Source of the DNA: JAAELZ01 sp047639475
Lineage (GTDB): Bacteria > Pseudomonadota > Gammaproteobacteria > Arenicellales > Poriferihabitantaceae
Direction: 5' to 3'
Assembly: GCA_047639475.1 (NCBI GenBank)
Contig: JBLIOD010000005.1
Coordinates: 22,314 to 86,313 of the forward strand
DNA length: 64,000 nucleotides
Positions within the stretch are counted from its first letter, which is position 1, and every line of letters starts with the position of its first letter. Below the pieces are notes generated by a model, which saw nothing but the letters and a program-made list of their open reading frames with translations, was not told where the DNA came from and ran no database searches. Made by a program: the position numbers and the translations under genes. Shown here one piece after another: positions 20,226 through 29,069 of this stretch.

Positions 20226-20369
20226 TCTAAAAAGGCTGTTACTCCGAGAGAGCCGCTATTTTCGACTGGCTGAAAAGGCCAAACTGAGACGGTCGCTCTA
20301 CCCTTAGAGTTATTTAGCGAACAAACCATGCGATGCCCCCTGTTATGTGCATTTGCCAAATTCATATAG

Positions 20370-20582
20370 CTATCTCCAGCCATGAATCCAGTTACTGTCA
20401 TTTTTTAATTCATTCCAGTTAATTGGAATGGATCGTTTAGACATTACCGCTTCTATGCTGCATGAAACGACCAATTCTTCTTCAATTTCAACTTCAGATA
20501 CAATGAAGTGCTTCTCCTTATTACTAGGAGTCACAGCCGTCCACTTACTGCCGAGCAATTTTTTGGGATTTATTCTATTCAT
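20370..20582 (-). CDS. TIGR02450-family Trp-rich small protein
   Basis: 70 residues: MNRINPKKLLGSKWTAVTP at the start and WNELKNDSNWIHGWR at the end, with conserved Trp residues in the pattern of TIGR02450. These proteins have no known function but are often seen near photolyase genes, as here. It is the outermost gene of the light-response island on the left. 184 bases separate it from the PNPOx-like gene on the same strand. Confidence 0.8.
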   Translation of the reverse strand: MNRINPKKLLGSKWTAVTPSNKEKHFIVSEVEIEEELVVSCSIEAVMSKRSIPINWNELKNDSNWIHGWR

Positions 20583-20766
20583 TTATCAGAACTCGATTAA
20601 GCACCTAACATTTAGCATCTGCGGTTGATCAGCAGTCCCATGCGTTTGTTGGTCGATATTCATAAGGGGTATCGGTGTGGGTTGATGACATAAAGGGTGA
20701 CCACTAACGTCGAACAATACCCTTAAATGAGCCCGTAGCGAGACATATTCGCTTCACAAATTCAAC

Positions 20767-21216
20767 TCAAGAGCTGGGGCCAAACTGGAAGACGTGGTCG
20801 TACCCTCTAGTCAAAGTATATTCTTCTAAACTTACAGAAAACAATCGACAGCTGACATGCGATAACAAGTTATCTAGTGTCGAATTCCTAGAAAGGATTG
20901 CCCTACGAGCTTGTTCTTGTGCTCTGCCTTCAAGCAAGTCAGCCACCCCAGTCGCGGTAAGTGAATATCCGTCGACGTGATCCTGGATGTTGCCTCTGCA
21001 ATTGTCCCATATCATGCTAACTTTTGGGTTTGACAGCATGTTACGAAACTTACGGGTGTCCATGTAAGTTGCGAGGTAGATTGTAAAGAGATCTGCGCTA
21101 AACGCATATGCCATCAGGTGCTGGCATGGGCATATTTCATCCATCGTCGCTAGTACGCACTGAGCCTGTTGTCCAAGTAGATCGGCAATCTCCGCGGCTA
21201 GCTCGAGTTTTTCCAT
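20767..21216 (-). CDS. Pyridoxamine 5'-phosphate oxidase-like flavin-binding protein
   Basis: 149 residues with the split-barrel pattern of PNPOx-like proteins: an N-terminal helix, CVLATMDEICPCQHLMAYAF, then TRKFRNMLSNPKVSMIWDN, the loop region that contacts FMN phosphate in relatives. It is too short and divergent to be pyridoxine oxidase itself. It probably binds FMN, F420 or heme. Monocistronic by spacing (286 bases of AT-rich sequence upstream, in which I see no gene). Specific reaction unknown. Confidence 0.75.
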   Translation of the reverse strand: MEKLELAAEIADLLGQQAQCVLATMDEICPCQHLMAYAFSADLFTIYLATYMDTRKFRNMLSNPKVSMIWDNCRGNIQDHVDGYSLTATGVADLLEGRAQEQARRAILSRNSTLDNLLSHVSCRLFSVSLEEYTLTRGYDHVFQFGPSS

Positions 21217-21502
21217 TAGTATGGCTATCTATTATTTGTCCGTAATGAGTGGCGAACTCAAAGTATACAACAGGCAGTCAGGTTATTCGTGATTATTGAA
21301 AACGACCGTTTTTGAGAATAGATATCTCATGCTTAGTTCTCGACTGTTTTATTGGGTTTCCAGTTATCAAAAATAGTTCTCACAATGAATTCTTAACAGT
21401 TCAGTGATTTAACGAGTTTTGAGAAAGATTAAGAGAAACACCTTTTGACCAAAAAGTCACTACTGGTATTTTTGGAGGCTATTCACACAAAACCCCTAAT
21501 AT

Positions 21503-21877
21503 CTATATTAGTTTTGTAGTATTAGCAGAAGAAACAAGAAGATCCATCATCAATGATGATGCACCAAGATGAGGTGCAATACAGATTGTAATGTCAGGAT
21601 ATTGACCTGCGGTTTCATTTACTATGCTAGGTATATCTTCAATTACATGTCTTCCTGAATTTAGAAAATATGGCAAGATAATAATAGATGACGCGCCATC
21701 ATTAACACATTGTTTGATACCTTCGGGTATCAGCACTTCCGCTAACTCTAAGAATGCTGCGTTAACAATACTGTATTGTTGCGAACAGTTTTTTCTAAGT
21801 TTATCTGCGAGTAAGATAACCTCATCGTTTGATAGCTTTCGTTGGCTGCCATGAGCCACAAGTAGTAATGCTTTCAT
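21503..21877 (-). CDS. cbiX: CbiX-type sirohydrochlorin chelatase, short form
   Basis: 124 residues, the size of single-domain CbiX(S). Metal-site histidines are visible in LLVAHGSQRKLSNDE and in PYFLNSGRHVIEDI, the conserved pair of the family. It inserts cobalt (or iron or nickel in homologues) into sirohydrochlorin-type tetrapyrroles. It lies 96 bases from the photolyase gene on the same strand, inside the island containing the B12-binding LitR-type regulator. A link to cobalamin supply for the photoreceptor is attractive but is only inferred; no other cobalamin gene is present. Confidence 0.8.
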   Translation of the reverse strand: MKALLLVAHGSQRKLSNDEVILLADKLRKNCSQQYSIVNAAFLELAEVLIPEGIKQCVNDGASSIIILPYFLNSGRHVIEDIPSIVNETAGQYPDITICIAPHLGASSLMMDLLVSSANTTKLI

Positions 21878-21973
21878 TGTTTATCCCATATTTATGTATT
21901 TTATAAATCTAACAATAGTTAGATTTCATATTGACGTGTAAAAACACGTCGGTACCCCTATTACGTAAGACGC

Positions 21974-23350
21974 CTAGATAGATCGAGCCTTCATCATTTG
22001 ATAGCGTATCAAAGCTTGATCTCGGCTTTTAGCTAAATCAATAACCGGTGACGTACCACTTTTCTGCGCGATTAACCAACGATCAATGTAAACATTTTTT
22101 GGGTCAAATCGTTCAGCTTGCCGCACTGGGTTAAATATTCGGTAAAAAGGCGCTGCATCACAACCGCATCCAGCTACCCATTGCCAACCCATACTGTTGT
22201 TTGCTAGATCTGCATCCACTAAGGTATCCCAAAACCATTTTGCGCCATGCAACCAATGCACGCCCAAGTTTTTGGTTAAAAATGACGCTGCGACCATACG
22301 TACTCGGTTATGCATAATGCCGGTTTCCCAGAGTTCCTGCATACCTGCATCAACAATGGAAATGCCGGTTCTACCTTCTTGCCAGCTTGAAAGCCAGTCA
22401 GAGTTGTTTTCCCATACTCCCAATTGATCGAACTTTCCTTGCAATGAATATTGGTCACTATGCGGGTTGTCATACAACAAATTTAATGCAAACTCACGCC
22501 AGCCTAGCTGCCTAGCTAAGGCTTCTGCCGCACCGGCAAGTTGTGAGCCACACTCTCCTTGCATGGCGGGCCATAAATCATGGATCATCTGCCCTATTGA
22601 TATTTCACCAAAATGCAGAGCTGCTGATAAGCCGCTGGTGCCGGATAATGCGGGAAAGTTACGATTCTCAGGATAATCTGCTAAATTAATTAACAGCGAA
22701 CTCCACTTTTTCTTAGCAGTCACTTCGCCCGCAGACCAATGCGAGTGCAGCTTTTCGTGCCATTGATGCTTATCTAACAAATTTAGCTCGTTCAAAGTAC
22801 ATCCTATTTTTGAGTTAGCATATTCAACGTTATTAAGGTCACCACCATTCTTAAGCGAAGGCAAACCAATGTCACTGATATAGCTAGAAAGCGCGCGCCA
22901 AAAAGGCGTGAACACCCTGTAAGGCAAGCCTGATTTATTAAGTATTGTGCCGGGTTTAAATAAGCTGTAGTCATGATAAATGTTGACCGTTAGCCCTTGT
23001 TTCAAACAAGTTCGTTTTAACGCTTTATCACGTTTTATTCGCGAAGGCTCGTATACACGATTTAGGAAAATAGTCGATACCTGCTCACCTTGGGCCAACG
23101 AAATCAAGTCTTGCTCAGACTTTCCTGTCAAGTAAAGAAGTTGATGGCCTCTTAAGGCCAATGAGGCTTCAAGCTTTAACAGTGATTGCTGCAAATACCA
23201 GCGGCTTGCACCTCCTAAACGCCAAGGTTGGTTTTCGTTGTCATCGTGCAAGTAAACCGGAATCACTACTTCTCCAGACTCTATAGCCGCATTCAGAGCT
23301 GGATTCGCTTCGAGCCTTAAATCGCGACGAAATAAAACGATCACTGGCAT
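21974..23350 (-). CDS. phr: Deoxyribodipyrimidine photolyase (cryptochrome/photolyase family)
   Basis: 458 residues. The N-terminal antenna domain starts VIVLFRRDLRLEANPALNAA. The C-terminal FAD domain contains GRTGISIVDAGMQELWETG, the run MHNRVRMVAASFLTKNLGVHW, and DADLANNSMGWQWVAGCG, hallmark blocks of CPD photolyases. It repairs UV-induced pyrimidine dimers using blue light. It follows litR by 21 bases on the same strand, so the two are probably cotranscribed and light-induced, as in other LitR/CarH systems. Confidence 0.93.
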   Translation of the reverse strand: MPVIVLFRRDLRLEANPALNAAIESGEVVIPVYLHDDNENQPWRLGGASRWYLQQSLLKLEASLALRGHQLLYLTGKSEQDLISLAQGEQVSTIFLNRVYEPSRIKRDKALKRTCLKQGLTVNIYHDYSLFKPGTILNKSGLPYRVFTPFWRALSSYISDIGLPSLKNGGDLNNVEYANSKIGCTLNELNLLDKHQWHEKLHSHWSAGEVTAKKKWSSLLINLADYPENRNFPALSGTSGLSAALHFGEISIGQMIHDLWPAMQGECGSQLAGAAEALARQLGWREFALNLLYDNPHSDQYSLQGKFDQLGVWENNSDWLSSWQEGRTGISIVDAGMQELWETGIMHNRVRMVAASFLTKNLGVHWLHGAKWFWDTLVDADLANNSMGWQWVAGCGCDAAPFYRIFNPVRQAERFDPKNVYIDRWLIAQKSGTSPVIDLAKSRDQALIRYQMMKARSI

Positions 23351-23371
23351 GGCTATTTATCGGAGCAAGGC

Positions 23372-24322
23372 TTAAGCGACGTTGTTGTGAACTGGCACTT
23401 TGCTGACAACCAAGTGTGTCGCCAATGCCAGTTGCTCACCTAAGGGGATAATGCTCTTTTCAAGCAATTCCTCGCGATAAGAAATTGATAAACTACCCCC
23501 GACAAATAAAGGGCATTTAAGCTGACTACCTGCTTTCGCCAAGTTGCGCACAAGAGCAGCAGGTGTTTCACCTATACCGGCCGCAACAACAACCGCTTTT
23601 GCGCCGCTTCGGTTAACTATATATTCAAGCGATTTTAACGGCATATCTGCGCCAAGATATACAACACGATAGCCTCGACCCATTATAGACAAGGCGAATA
23701 GAAGTGCGCCCATTTCGTGGCGATGGCCTGGTGCGCAACAAACGACTAACTTTGGACCAGTTGCTAAACTAGCATTATGGTGTAAGCGCGCACCCAGTTT
23801 ATTTCTTAACCATGCTGAAAAATAATGCTCTTCGGCAATGCTATTCTCATCTTGCTTCCAACGTTTGCCTAATTCTTCTAATGCAGGCACGATCAAATGA
23901 GTCGTAAGTAAATCTATGGGGTATAAAGAGGACGCCTCATTGTAGGACGAGTCTAGTTTTTCAGTACTAAAGTCACTCACTGCCTGTAGTAACGCAGATA
24001 AGTAAGACTGCCAGGGTCCGGGAAGTGAATCGGTTTGCAGTTGGGTTGTATCCCCTTCTTGAGTACTAAGCTCAGTCACTGTAGGTTCAACCCATTTCTG
24101 AATGACACGACTTGCACTGCTAATAGAGTGGCCGCCATTTAGCAGGACTAATATACGTTGCACCGATTCAACATCTTGTTCGCAATATAGACGATGTCCT
24201 TTTGGAGTGCGTTGTGGTTTCAGCAAACCGTAACGGCGTTCCCAGGCTCTAAGAGTGGACGACCCCACTCCTGTGCGCTCGGTTAACACCCTAATAGGAA
24301 AGAACTCTTCTTTTTCTCGCAT
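23372..24322 (-). CDS. litR: LitR/CarH-type B12-binding MerR-family light regulator
   Basis: About 316 residues from ATG 24322 (MREKEEFFPIRVLTERTGVG). The MerR DNA-binding domain has LRAWERRYGLLKPQRTPKGH. The middle cap domain carries W-x9-EH (W, then KQDENSIAE, then EH), the adenosylcobalamin motif of CarH/LitR. The B12 domain reads CCAPGHRHEMGALLFAL, keeping the cobalt-ligand His in HxxG although the usual preceding Glu is His. In known family members darkness favours the DNA-bound AdoB12 form and light releases it. A further in-frame ATG at 24415 exists but precedes the family start and would cover the putative operator. Confidence 0.9.
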   Translation of the reverse strand: MREKEEFFPIRVLTERTGVGSSTLRAWERRYGLLKPQRTPKGHRLYCEQDVESVQRILVLLNGGHSISSASRVIQKWVEPTVTELSTQEGDTTQLQTDSLPGPWQSYLSALLQAVSDFSTEKLDSSYNEASSLYPIDLLTTHLIVPALEELGKRWKQDENSIAEEHYFSAWLRNKLGARLHHNASLATGPKLVVCCAPGHRHEMGALLFALSIMGRGYRVVYLGADMPLKSLEYIVNRSGAKAVVVAAGIGETPAALVRNLAKAGSQLKCPLFVGGSLSISYREELLEKSIIPLGEQLALATHLVVSKVPVHNNVA

Positions 24323-24351
24323 ATAGCTAATTGTCACCCATTCTTCTAATT

Positions 24352-24379
24352 TTGTACAAGTAATTTGAGTATTGTATAA
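24352..24379. promoter_or_regulatory. Putative LitR operator upstream of litR-phr
   Basis: TTGTACAA at 24352-24359 and TTGTATAA at 24372-24379 are spaced 20 bases start to start, two helical turns, just upstream of the chosen litR start. The first is a perfect palindrome. The same palindrome recurs twice at 31560-31598. LitR/CarH-type operators known elsewhere contain TGTACA-like repeats, so autoregulation by LitR is inferred. Confidence 0.6.
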
Positions 24380-24439
24380 GTTTTTAGAACTCGCAATGAA
24401 GCACTGCTGATTCAAAACATAAAAGCTGACTAGACTCCG

Positions 24440-25726
24440 CTAAAGCTTTTGTAGCTCCGAGTTAAAGCTAATGGCTTGAGCCCTGGGCTTGATCAAAATC
24501 ATCTGCACTGTACTGATATAATTTTCTCGGAACCCACCTTCGCAATAACAAAGATAAAACTCCCACATACGGATAAAACTTGCTGGGTATCCTTGTTGTA
24601 TGACGGCTTCAAGTGTCTCAAAGAAACGACTACGCCAGTCAGATAAAGTACGTGCATAATGCAACCCAATATCCTCAAGGTTCACCACTTTCATATCCGT
24701 TGACGTCGCAACCGCATTACTCATTGCAGCAATAGATGGTAAAAAGCCGCCGGGGAAGATGTACTTTTTAATAAAGTCGACTTCTTTAATCGCGCTTTTG
24801 TATAAATTATCTGTAATAGTGATTGCTTGAATACACATCGAACCATCTTCTTTTAATAACTGATTACATTTTTCAAAATACGTATTCAGGTATTGATGGC
24901 CTACCGCTTCAATCATTTCAATAGAAACCAGTTTATCGTATACCCCTTCAAGATCTCGATAGTCTTGTAGCAATAAGTTGACTTTGTCGGACACCCCTTC
25001 AGTCTCTATTCTTGCTTTTGCAAAATGATACTGCTGTTTAGAAATAGTCGTAGTGGTAACATGACAACCATAATTTTTGGCTGCATGTATAGCAAACCCC
25101 CCCCATCCGGTACCTATTTCAATTACTTTATCTTCAGCAGATAATTGTAGTTTTTGACAAATTCGATCTAACTTTGCTGTTGCTGCTAGCTCTAAAGTAG
25201 CTGACTTAGACGGATAAAATGCGCTAGAGTACATCATGGTTGAATCTAGAAATAGTGAGAAAAACTCATTCCCTAGGTCATAGTGAGCAGAAATATTTTT
25301 ACGGCTACCGTAAATAGAGTTACGGCTAAACCAATGAGCGACTCGGTGAAGTGGTTGCGTAATACGTGAAATCCGCTCATCCATGGAAGCTAAAACATGT
25401 TTATTCTGCAGCACTAAACGCACTAGACTAACCAAGTCGTTACAGCGCCAAGCACCCTGCATATATGCCTCCCCCGCACCTGTAGTACCCCCTAACGCCA
25501 GATGACGCCACGTACATGGATGATCAATGTGTAAACTAACACTGTCTGACTCTCGCGTTTTCATGTTGCCAAACTCCAGACGGTTAAGTGCCTCGTAAAC
25601 TACTAACTTACCAGTTTTAATTTTTTTAAGTTGTTTGTATACCAAATTACGACAAAGTGTATCTATGACGCTTGTTTTCATTAGTATCGTTGCATTGTCG
25701 TATATAGAATAATCTGGTTGTTTCAT
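24440..25726 (-). CDS. cfa: Cyclopropane-fatty-acyl-phospholipid synthase
   Basis: 428 residues. The N-terminal lipid-binding part precedes the SAM-dependent methyltransferase core with VIEIGTGWGGFAIHAAKNYG. Family motifs follow: SIEMIEAVGHQYLNTYFEKC and KEVDFIKKYIFPGG. It would transfer a methylene or methyl group to unsaturated phospholipid acyl chains. It is the last gene of an eight-gene run whose members overlap or lie within 25 bases, 16 bases after DUF1365. LitR-linked Cfa homologues occur in other proteobacteria, so light or singlet-oxygen regulation is likely. Confidence 0.9.
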   Translation of the reverse strand: MKQPDYSIYDNATILMKTSVIDTLCRNLVYKQLKKIKTGKLVVYEALNRLEFGNMKTRESDSVSLHIDHPCTWRHLALGGTTGAGEAYMQGAWRCNDLVSLVRLVLQNKHVLASMDERISRITQPLHRVAHWFSRNSIYGSRKNISAHYDLGNEFFSLFLDSTMMYSSAFYPSKSATLELAATAKLDRICQKLQLSAEDKVIEIGTGWGGFAIHAAKNYGCHVTTTTISKQQYHFAKARIETEGVSDKVNLLLQDYRDLEGVYDKLVSIEMIEAVGHQYLNTYFEKCNQLLKEDGSMCIQAITITDNLYKSAIKEVDFIKKYIFPGGFLPSIAAMSNAVATSTDMKVVNLEDIGLHYARTLSDWRSRFFETLEAVIQQGYPASFIRMWEFYLCYCEGGFRENYISTVQMILIKPRAQAISFNSELQKL

Positions 25727-25742
25727 GCGGTTAAATTGACCA

Positions 25743-26513
25743 TTATTTGTTTATCTCGGCTTTACTTACATAAGCATAGTAAGGCATTCTTTTTAGCCAC
25801 AGGCTCAAAGCCTCGAAGTAAATTGATGCTAAAACTTTAAGAGTCATCAAAGGGAAACTAAGCAATACGTTACGCATATTGGCTGAAGTAATATCATGCT
25901 GCTCCAATGTCAAGGTGGCATCGAAAACCAGCTTGTCGTCTTTAAGATTGGTGATGCAGATGTCTATTCGATCTCCAGGCTTAGTTATATGCCAGGTGTA
26001 TTCCATGTCCATTGGCAAAAATGGAGAAACATGAAATTCTTTGGACTTCTTGAATGTTAGCACTGTCGTGGCTTGATCTCTTTCTTGTGCCTCAGAACAA
26101 GGGAGCACATAAACATGCTGTTCTCCCCAAGGCGTATTATTAACTTCTACGACAATACTGTGTAGCGAATTCTGGTCTTTGTGGTAGCAGTAATAAAAAG
26201 AAACCGGATTAAACCCAACCCCAAAATAGCGCAAATGAGTGAGGAGACAAACCCGTCCCTCAGGCCGGTCACCGCAATAGAGTTCAACACAATCAAGCAC
26301 TGTGTCCTTTAAATCGCCCTTTCCTTTCATATGATCCGAGCGCTTGAACTGGGCTAGGTTAAACCGTTCGTTCGACCACAACCAAAACCGTGCAAATACG
26401 GTAGGCAACTCATCAAGGTCAATGAACAACATAAACAGGGTATAACTAAACTGGTGCTCTTTAGGCGAGCTCCTGCGATGCTTAACTAAACCTCGGTATA
26501 AGCTACTATTCAT
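25743..26513 (-). CDS. DUF1365-family protein
   Basis: 256 residues. Family blocks visible are LYRGLVKHRRSSPKEHQFSY near the start, LFIDLDELP, LTHLRYFGVGFNPVSFYYCY in the middle and VSPFLPMDMEYTWHI. DUF1365 genes commonly sit between an FAD-dependent amine-oxidase-like gene and a cfa gene, exactly as here, and have been linked to lipid modification; the reaction is not established. Its start overlaps the end of the FAD oxidoreductase gene by 8 bases, implying translational coupling. Confidence 0.9.
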   Translation of the reverse strand: MNSSLYRGLVKHRRSSPKEHQFSYTLFMLFIDLDELPTVFARFWLWSNERFNLAQFKRSDHMKGKGDLKDTVLDCVELYCGDRPEGRVCLLTHLRYFGVGFNPVSFYYCYHKDQNSLHSIVVEVNNTPWGEQHVYVLPCSEAQERDQATTVLTFKKSKEFHVSPFLPMDMEYTWHITKPGDRIDICITNLKDDKLVFDATLTLEQHDITSANMRNVLLSFPLMTLKVLASIYFEALSLWLKRMPYYAYVSKAEINK

Positions 26514-27756
26514 ATAGCTGTTGTTTAAAGAGGTTTACTGCGGTGAGAGCACTGGCCACACCGTCTTCGTGAAAGCCATTGCCCCAATAAGCGCCGCAAA
26601 AATAAGTGCGATTTACCCCATTTATCTCTGACAACCTTGCTTGCGAGGCAACACTTTGTGATGTGTAAACTGGATGGGTATAGCTAATTTTCTTGATAAT
26701 TTTATTAGGGTCAATTGCTTCACTATGATTAAGCGTTACATAAAAATCAACTGGTGCTTCAAGGTTTTGCAAACGATTCATGTAGTAAGTTAACGCCACT
26801 GCTTTAGAGCAATCGCCACGCTGATGATAATTCCATGCTGCCCAAGCTCGCCTGTTGCTTGGCAATATTGAAGTGTCTGTATGCAATATCGCTTCATTTG
26901 ACTGGTATTTGATATTCCCCAGCACTTGTTGTTCTAACGTACTCGGCTGGCCTAACATAGCCAGGGCTTGATCGCTGTGCGTGGCTACAAATACAGCATC
27001 GTATTGGTCACTGATACCGCATTTTGTGTGTACAGTTACACTGTTGGCAGTTCTCTCTAATTGGGTCACTTTACAACCTAGTTGAATACGCTCCTTAAAT
27101 CGTTCCACCAATGGCGCTATATACTGCTTAGAGCCACCCGAAACCACCAACCACTGAGGTTGATCTGTAACCGTTAACAGCCCATGGTTATGAAAGAACC
27201 GTATGAAGAAATGCGCAGGCATCGCACGCATCGTGGCAGGGTCTGTCGACCAAATTGCGCTTCCCATCGGAATAATGTAATTATCAATAAACTGACTCGA
27301 ATAATTATTGCGCTGCAAAAATTCGCCCAATGAAACCTCAGTTTGCTCCTGTTCCACCGCTTGTAACGCCTGTCTATTGAAACGCAGTACATCTATTATC
27401 ATTTTAAGAAAAGAGATGTTCAGTAGATTCTTACGCTGTGAAAATAAGGTGTTGAGAGAGTGGCCGTTATATTCTAAGCCGCTCTCATCATCCTTAACGC
27501 TGAAGCTCATTTCAGTTGCTTCAAACTTAACCCCTAGCCTATTGAGCAACTTGATAAATCTAGGATAGGTGCGTTCATTGAATACAATAAAACCAGTATC
27601 TATCGCAAACTGCTGGCCATCCCAATTGATGTCGTGGGTGTGCGTATGACCACCAATTCGATCACTTGCTTCATACAATGTCACTTTGTGCTCTTTACTC
27701 AAAAGATGGGCCGCAACACAACCCGAGATCCCAGAACCAATTACTGCTAGATTCAT
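26506..27756 (-). CDS. FAD-dependent amine-oxidase-like oxidoreductase
   Basis: 416 residues. The N-terminal dinucleotide fold is MNLAVIGSGISGCVAAHLLS with Glu ending the second strand (TLYEASDRIGGH). The family-typical TRP-like segment DTGFIVFNERTYPRF and the C-terminal FAD block TYFCGAYWGNGFHEDGVASA are present. These enzymes resemble squalene/phytoene desaturase-like flavoproteins found with Cfa and DUF1365; a role in oxidising or desaturating acyl chains is inferred. It starts 24 bases after the lipocalin gene. Confidence 0.9.
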   Translation of the reverse strand: MNLAVIGSGISGCVAAHLLSKEHKVTLYEASDRIGGHTHTHDINWDGQQFAIDTGFIVFNERTYPRFIKLLNRLGVKFEATEMSFSVKDDESGLEYNGHSLNTLFSQRKNLLNISFLKMIIDVLRFNRQALQAVEQEQTEVSLGEFLQRNNYSSQFIDNYIIPMGSAIWSTDPATMRAMPAHFFIRFFHNHGLLTVTDQPQWLVVSGGSKQYIAPLVERFKERIQLGCKVTQLERTANSVTVHTKCGISDQYDAVFVATHSDQALAMLGQPSTLEQQVLGNIKYQSNEAILHTDTSILPSNRRAWAAWNYHQRGDCSKAVALTYYMNRLQNLEAPVDFYVTLNHSEAIDPNKIIKKISYTHPVYTSQSVASQARLSEINGVNRTYFCGAYWGNGFHEDGVASALTAVNLFKQQLYE

Positions 27757-27780
27757 TCAATTACCTCAAACATTGTTAAG

Positions 27781-28326
27781 TTAGCTATCCCAATTTTGAG
27801 GCACTTTAACCAGCTTCGTGTCATCGTAACCTAACTCAGCAACAAAGCTTTTCAGCTGAAGGTAATCGGAGTCACTGAGTGCACTATCCCGAGCCATAAT
27901 CCAGACATAATCTAAAGCTTGCCTCGCAACAACCACTTGGGTGTAATCTTCATTTAAAAATACAATTCGATAATCTGATTTAAATGGCCATATAAACTGC
28001 ATACCCCAAATTGCATTAGTCACAGTGTCACGAACAAACCCCAAAAGCTTGTATGATTTTTGCTTACCATTAAAGCTATTGGCGCGAAAAGTAAACGTGG
28101 TTTCCACTTTGCCTTTGTCATTCAACGAATAACTTTCAATGGCATTATGCGCACCTTTTTCAAACACCGTGGGTATATTGGCAATGACATACCAGTCGCC
28201 CATAAACCTCTTTAGATCAACATAATCGACCATCTTCATAGTTGGTTGTGTGCTGCATGACGTTAATAATAAAACACCCAGGCACAGCCCTAAATAGCTG
28301 ACCGACTTACCTTTTAAAATGCTCAC
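27781..28326 (-). CDS. Lipocalin family lipoprotein (Blc-like)
   Basis: 181 residues, starting at a GTG that overlaps the previous stop (GTGA). A lipobox LLTSC gives an acylated Cys at about 24. The lipocalin signature MGDWYVIANIPTVFEKGAHN is followed by strands including VETTFTFRAN and a closing DYVWIMARDSALSD block, as in bacterial Blc. Blc-type proteins bind lysophospholipids or fatty acids at the outer membrane, so it may handle modified lipids made by the neighbouring enzymes (inference). Confidence 0.9.
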   Translation of the reverse strand: MSILKGKSVSYLGLCLGVLLLTSCSTQPTMKMVDYVDLKRFMGDWYVIANIPTVFEKGAHNAIESYSLNDKGKVETTFTFRANSFNGKQKSYKLLGFVRDTVTNAIWGMQFIWPFKSDYRIVFLNEDYTQVVVARQALDYVWIMARDSALSDSDYLQLKSFVAELGYDDTKLVKVPQNWDS

Positions 28327-29069
28327 TTGCTTTTGCCTAGATTATTCCTGAGATAGCTCAATATCCTCCCTCCTTTAACCTTTGTTTTAAGCGCTAGCCA
28401 TTGGTCGCTTTGATCATACCAAAGCTCAATATCGGCCTCTTCTGCGCGAAGTAGATATTTTTCAGCGGGGTACAACAACCCCTGTATCTCGATCAGAGAA
28501 CTACCAATCAGGGTTAACTTAGCCCTAACGTATCCCCCTGTTTGCGTGTTAAGCAAATAGTCAGTTCGCAAGCGTTCGACATCCCAGTAGGCGAAGCTTC
28601 GAATACAGCCACTTAACTCTTTCGAGCCTTCGTTATTTTCTATTGTTAACGATCCATTTTCACCTGTTCCATTTGAGCGTATAAAAAGGATATCACCGTT
28701 TTCCACGGTCTCAGCTACAATGCTGCTCAAACATTTAGCTGTCCATACTTCTTGCGCTTTATGTAGATATTTGAACACATCTATAAAGAGATATTTAACG
28801 TCAAACTTCGCTTCTACATTTACTCTCTCCCCCGTGGGGGTTGTCGTTATTTCAACCTCGTGATAACCAATTTCTTTCTTATCAAGGTAGACATTAAATT
28901 TCATTTGCTGAAGCGCTTCTTTATCGACAACTTGCGTAGCAGATGCAACAGTGATGGTTGAAGCAACAAGCATTACTAGGGGGAGAAACCACAACGCTTT
29001 TGACCTATATAGAGCTGTAATTGAAGCCTTGATCGAAAACAGACCTAGTGTGTTAATTAGTTTAATCAA
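28323..29069 (-). CDS. DUF6134-like secreted protein
   Basis: About 248 residues with an N-terminal hydrophobic segment (WFLPLVMLVASTITVASA) that could be a signal peptide. It is followed by beta-rich sequence containing FNVYLDKKEIGYHEVEI and FKYLHKAQEVWTAKC. The pattern resembles the DUF6134 family, often found in these lipid-modification clusters. The start codon appears to be TTG, overlapping the DUF1295 stop (TTGA); the end overlaps the lipocalin start. Both overlaps point to coupled translation. Function unknown. Confidence 0.65.
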   Translation of the reverse strand: MIKLINTLGLFSIKASITALYRSKALWFLPLVMLVASTITVASATQVVDKEALQQMKFNVYLDKKEIGYHEVEITTTPTGERVNVEAKFDVKYLFIDVFKYLHKAQEVWTAKCLSSIVAETVENGDILFIRSNGTGENGSLTIENNEGSKELSGCIRSFAYWDVERLRTDYLLNTQTGGYVRAKLTLIGSSLIEIQGLLYPAEKYLLRAEEADIELWYDQSDQWLALKTKVKGGRILSYLRNNLGKSK

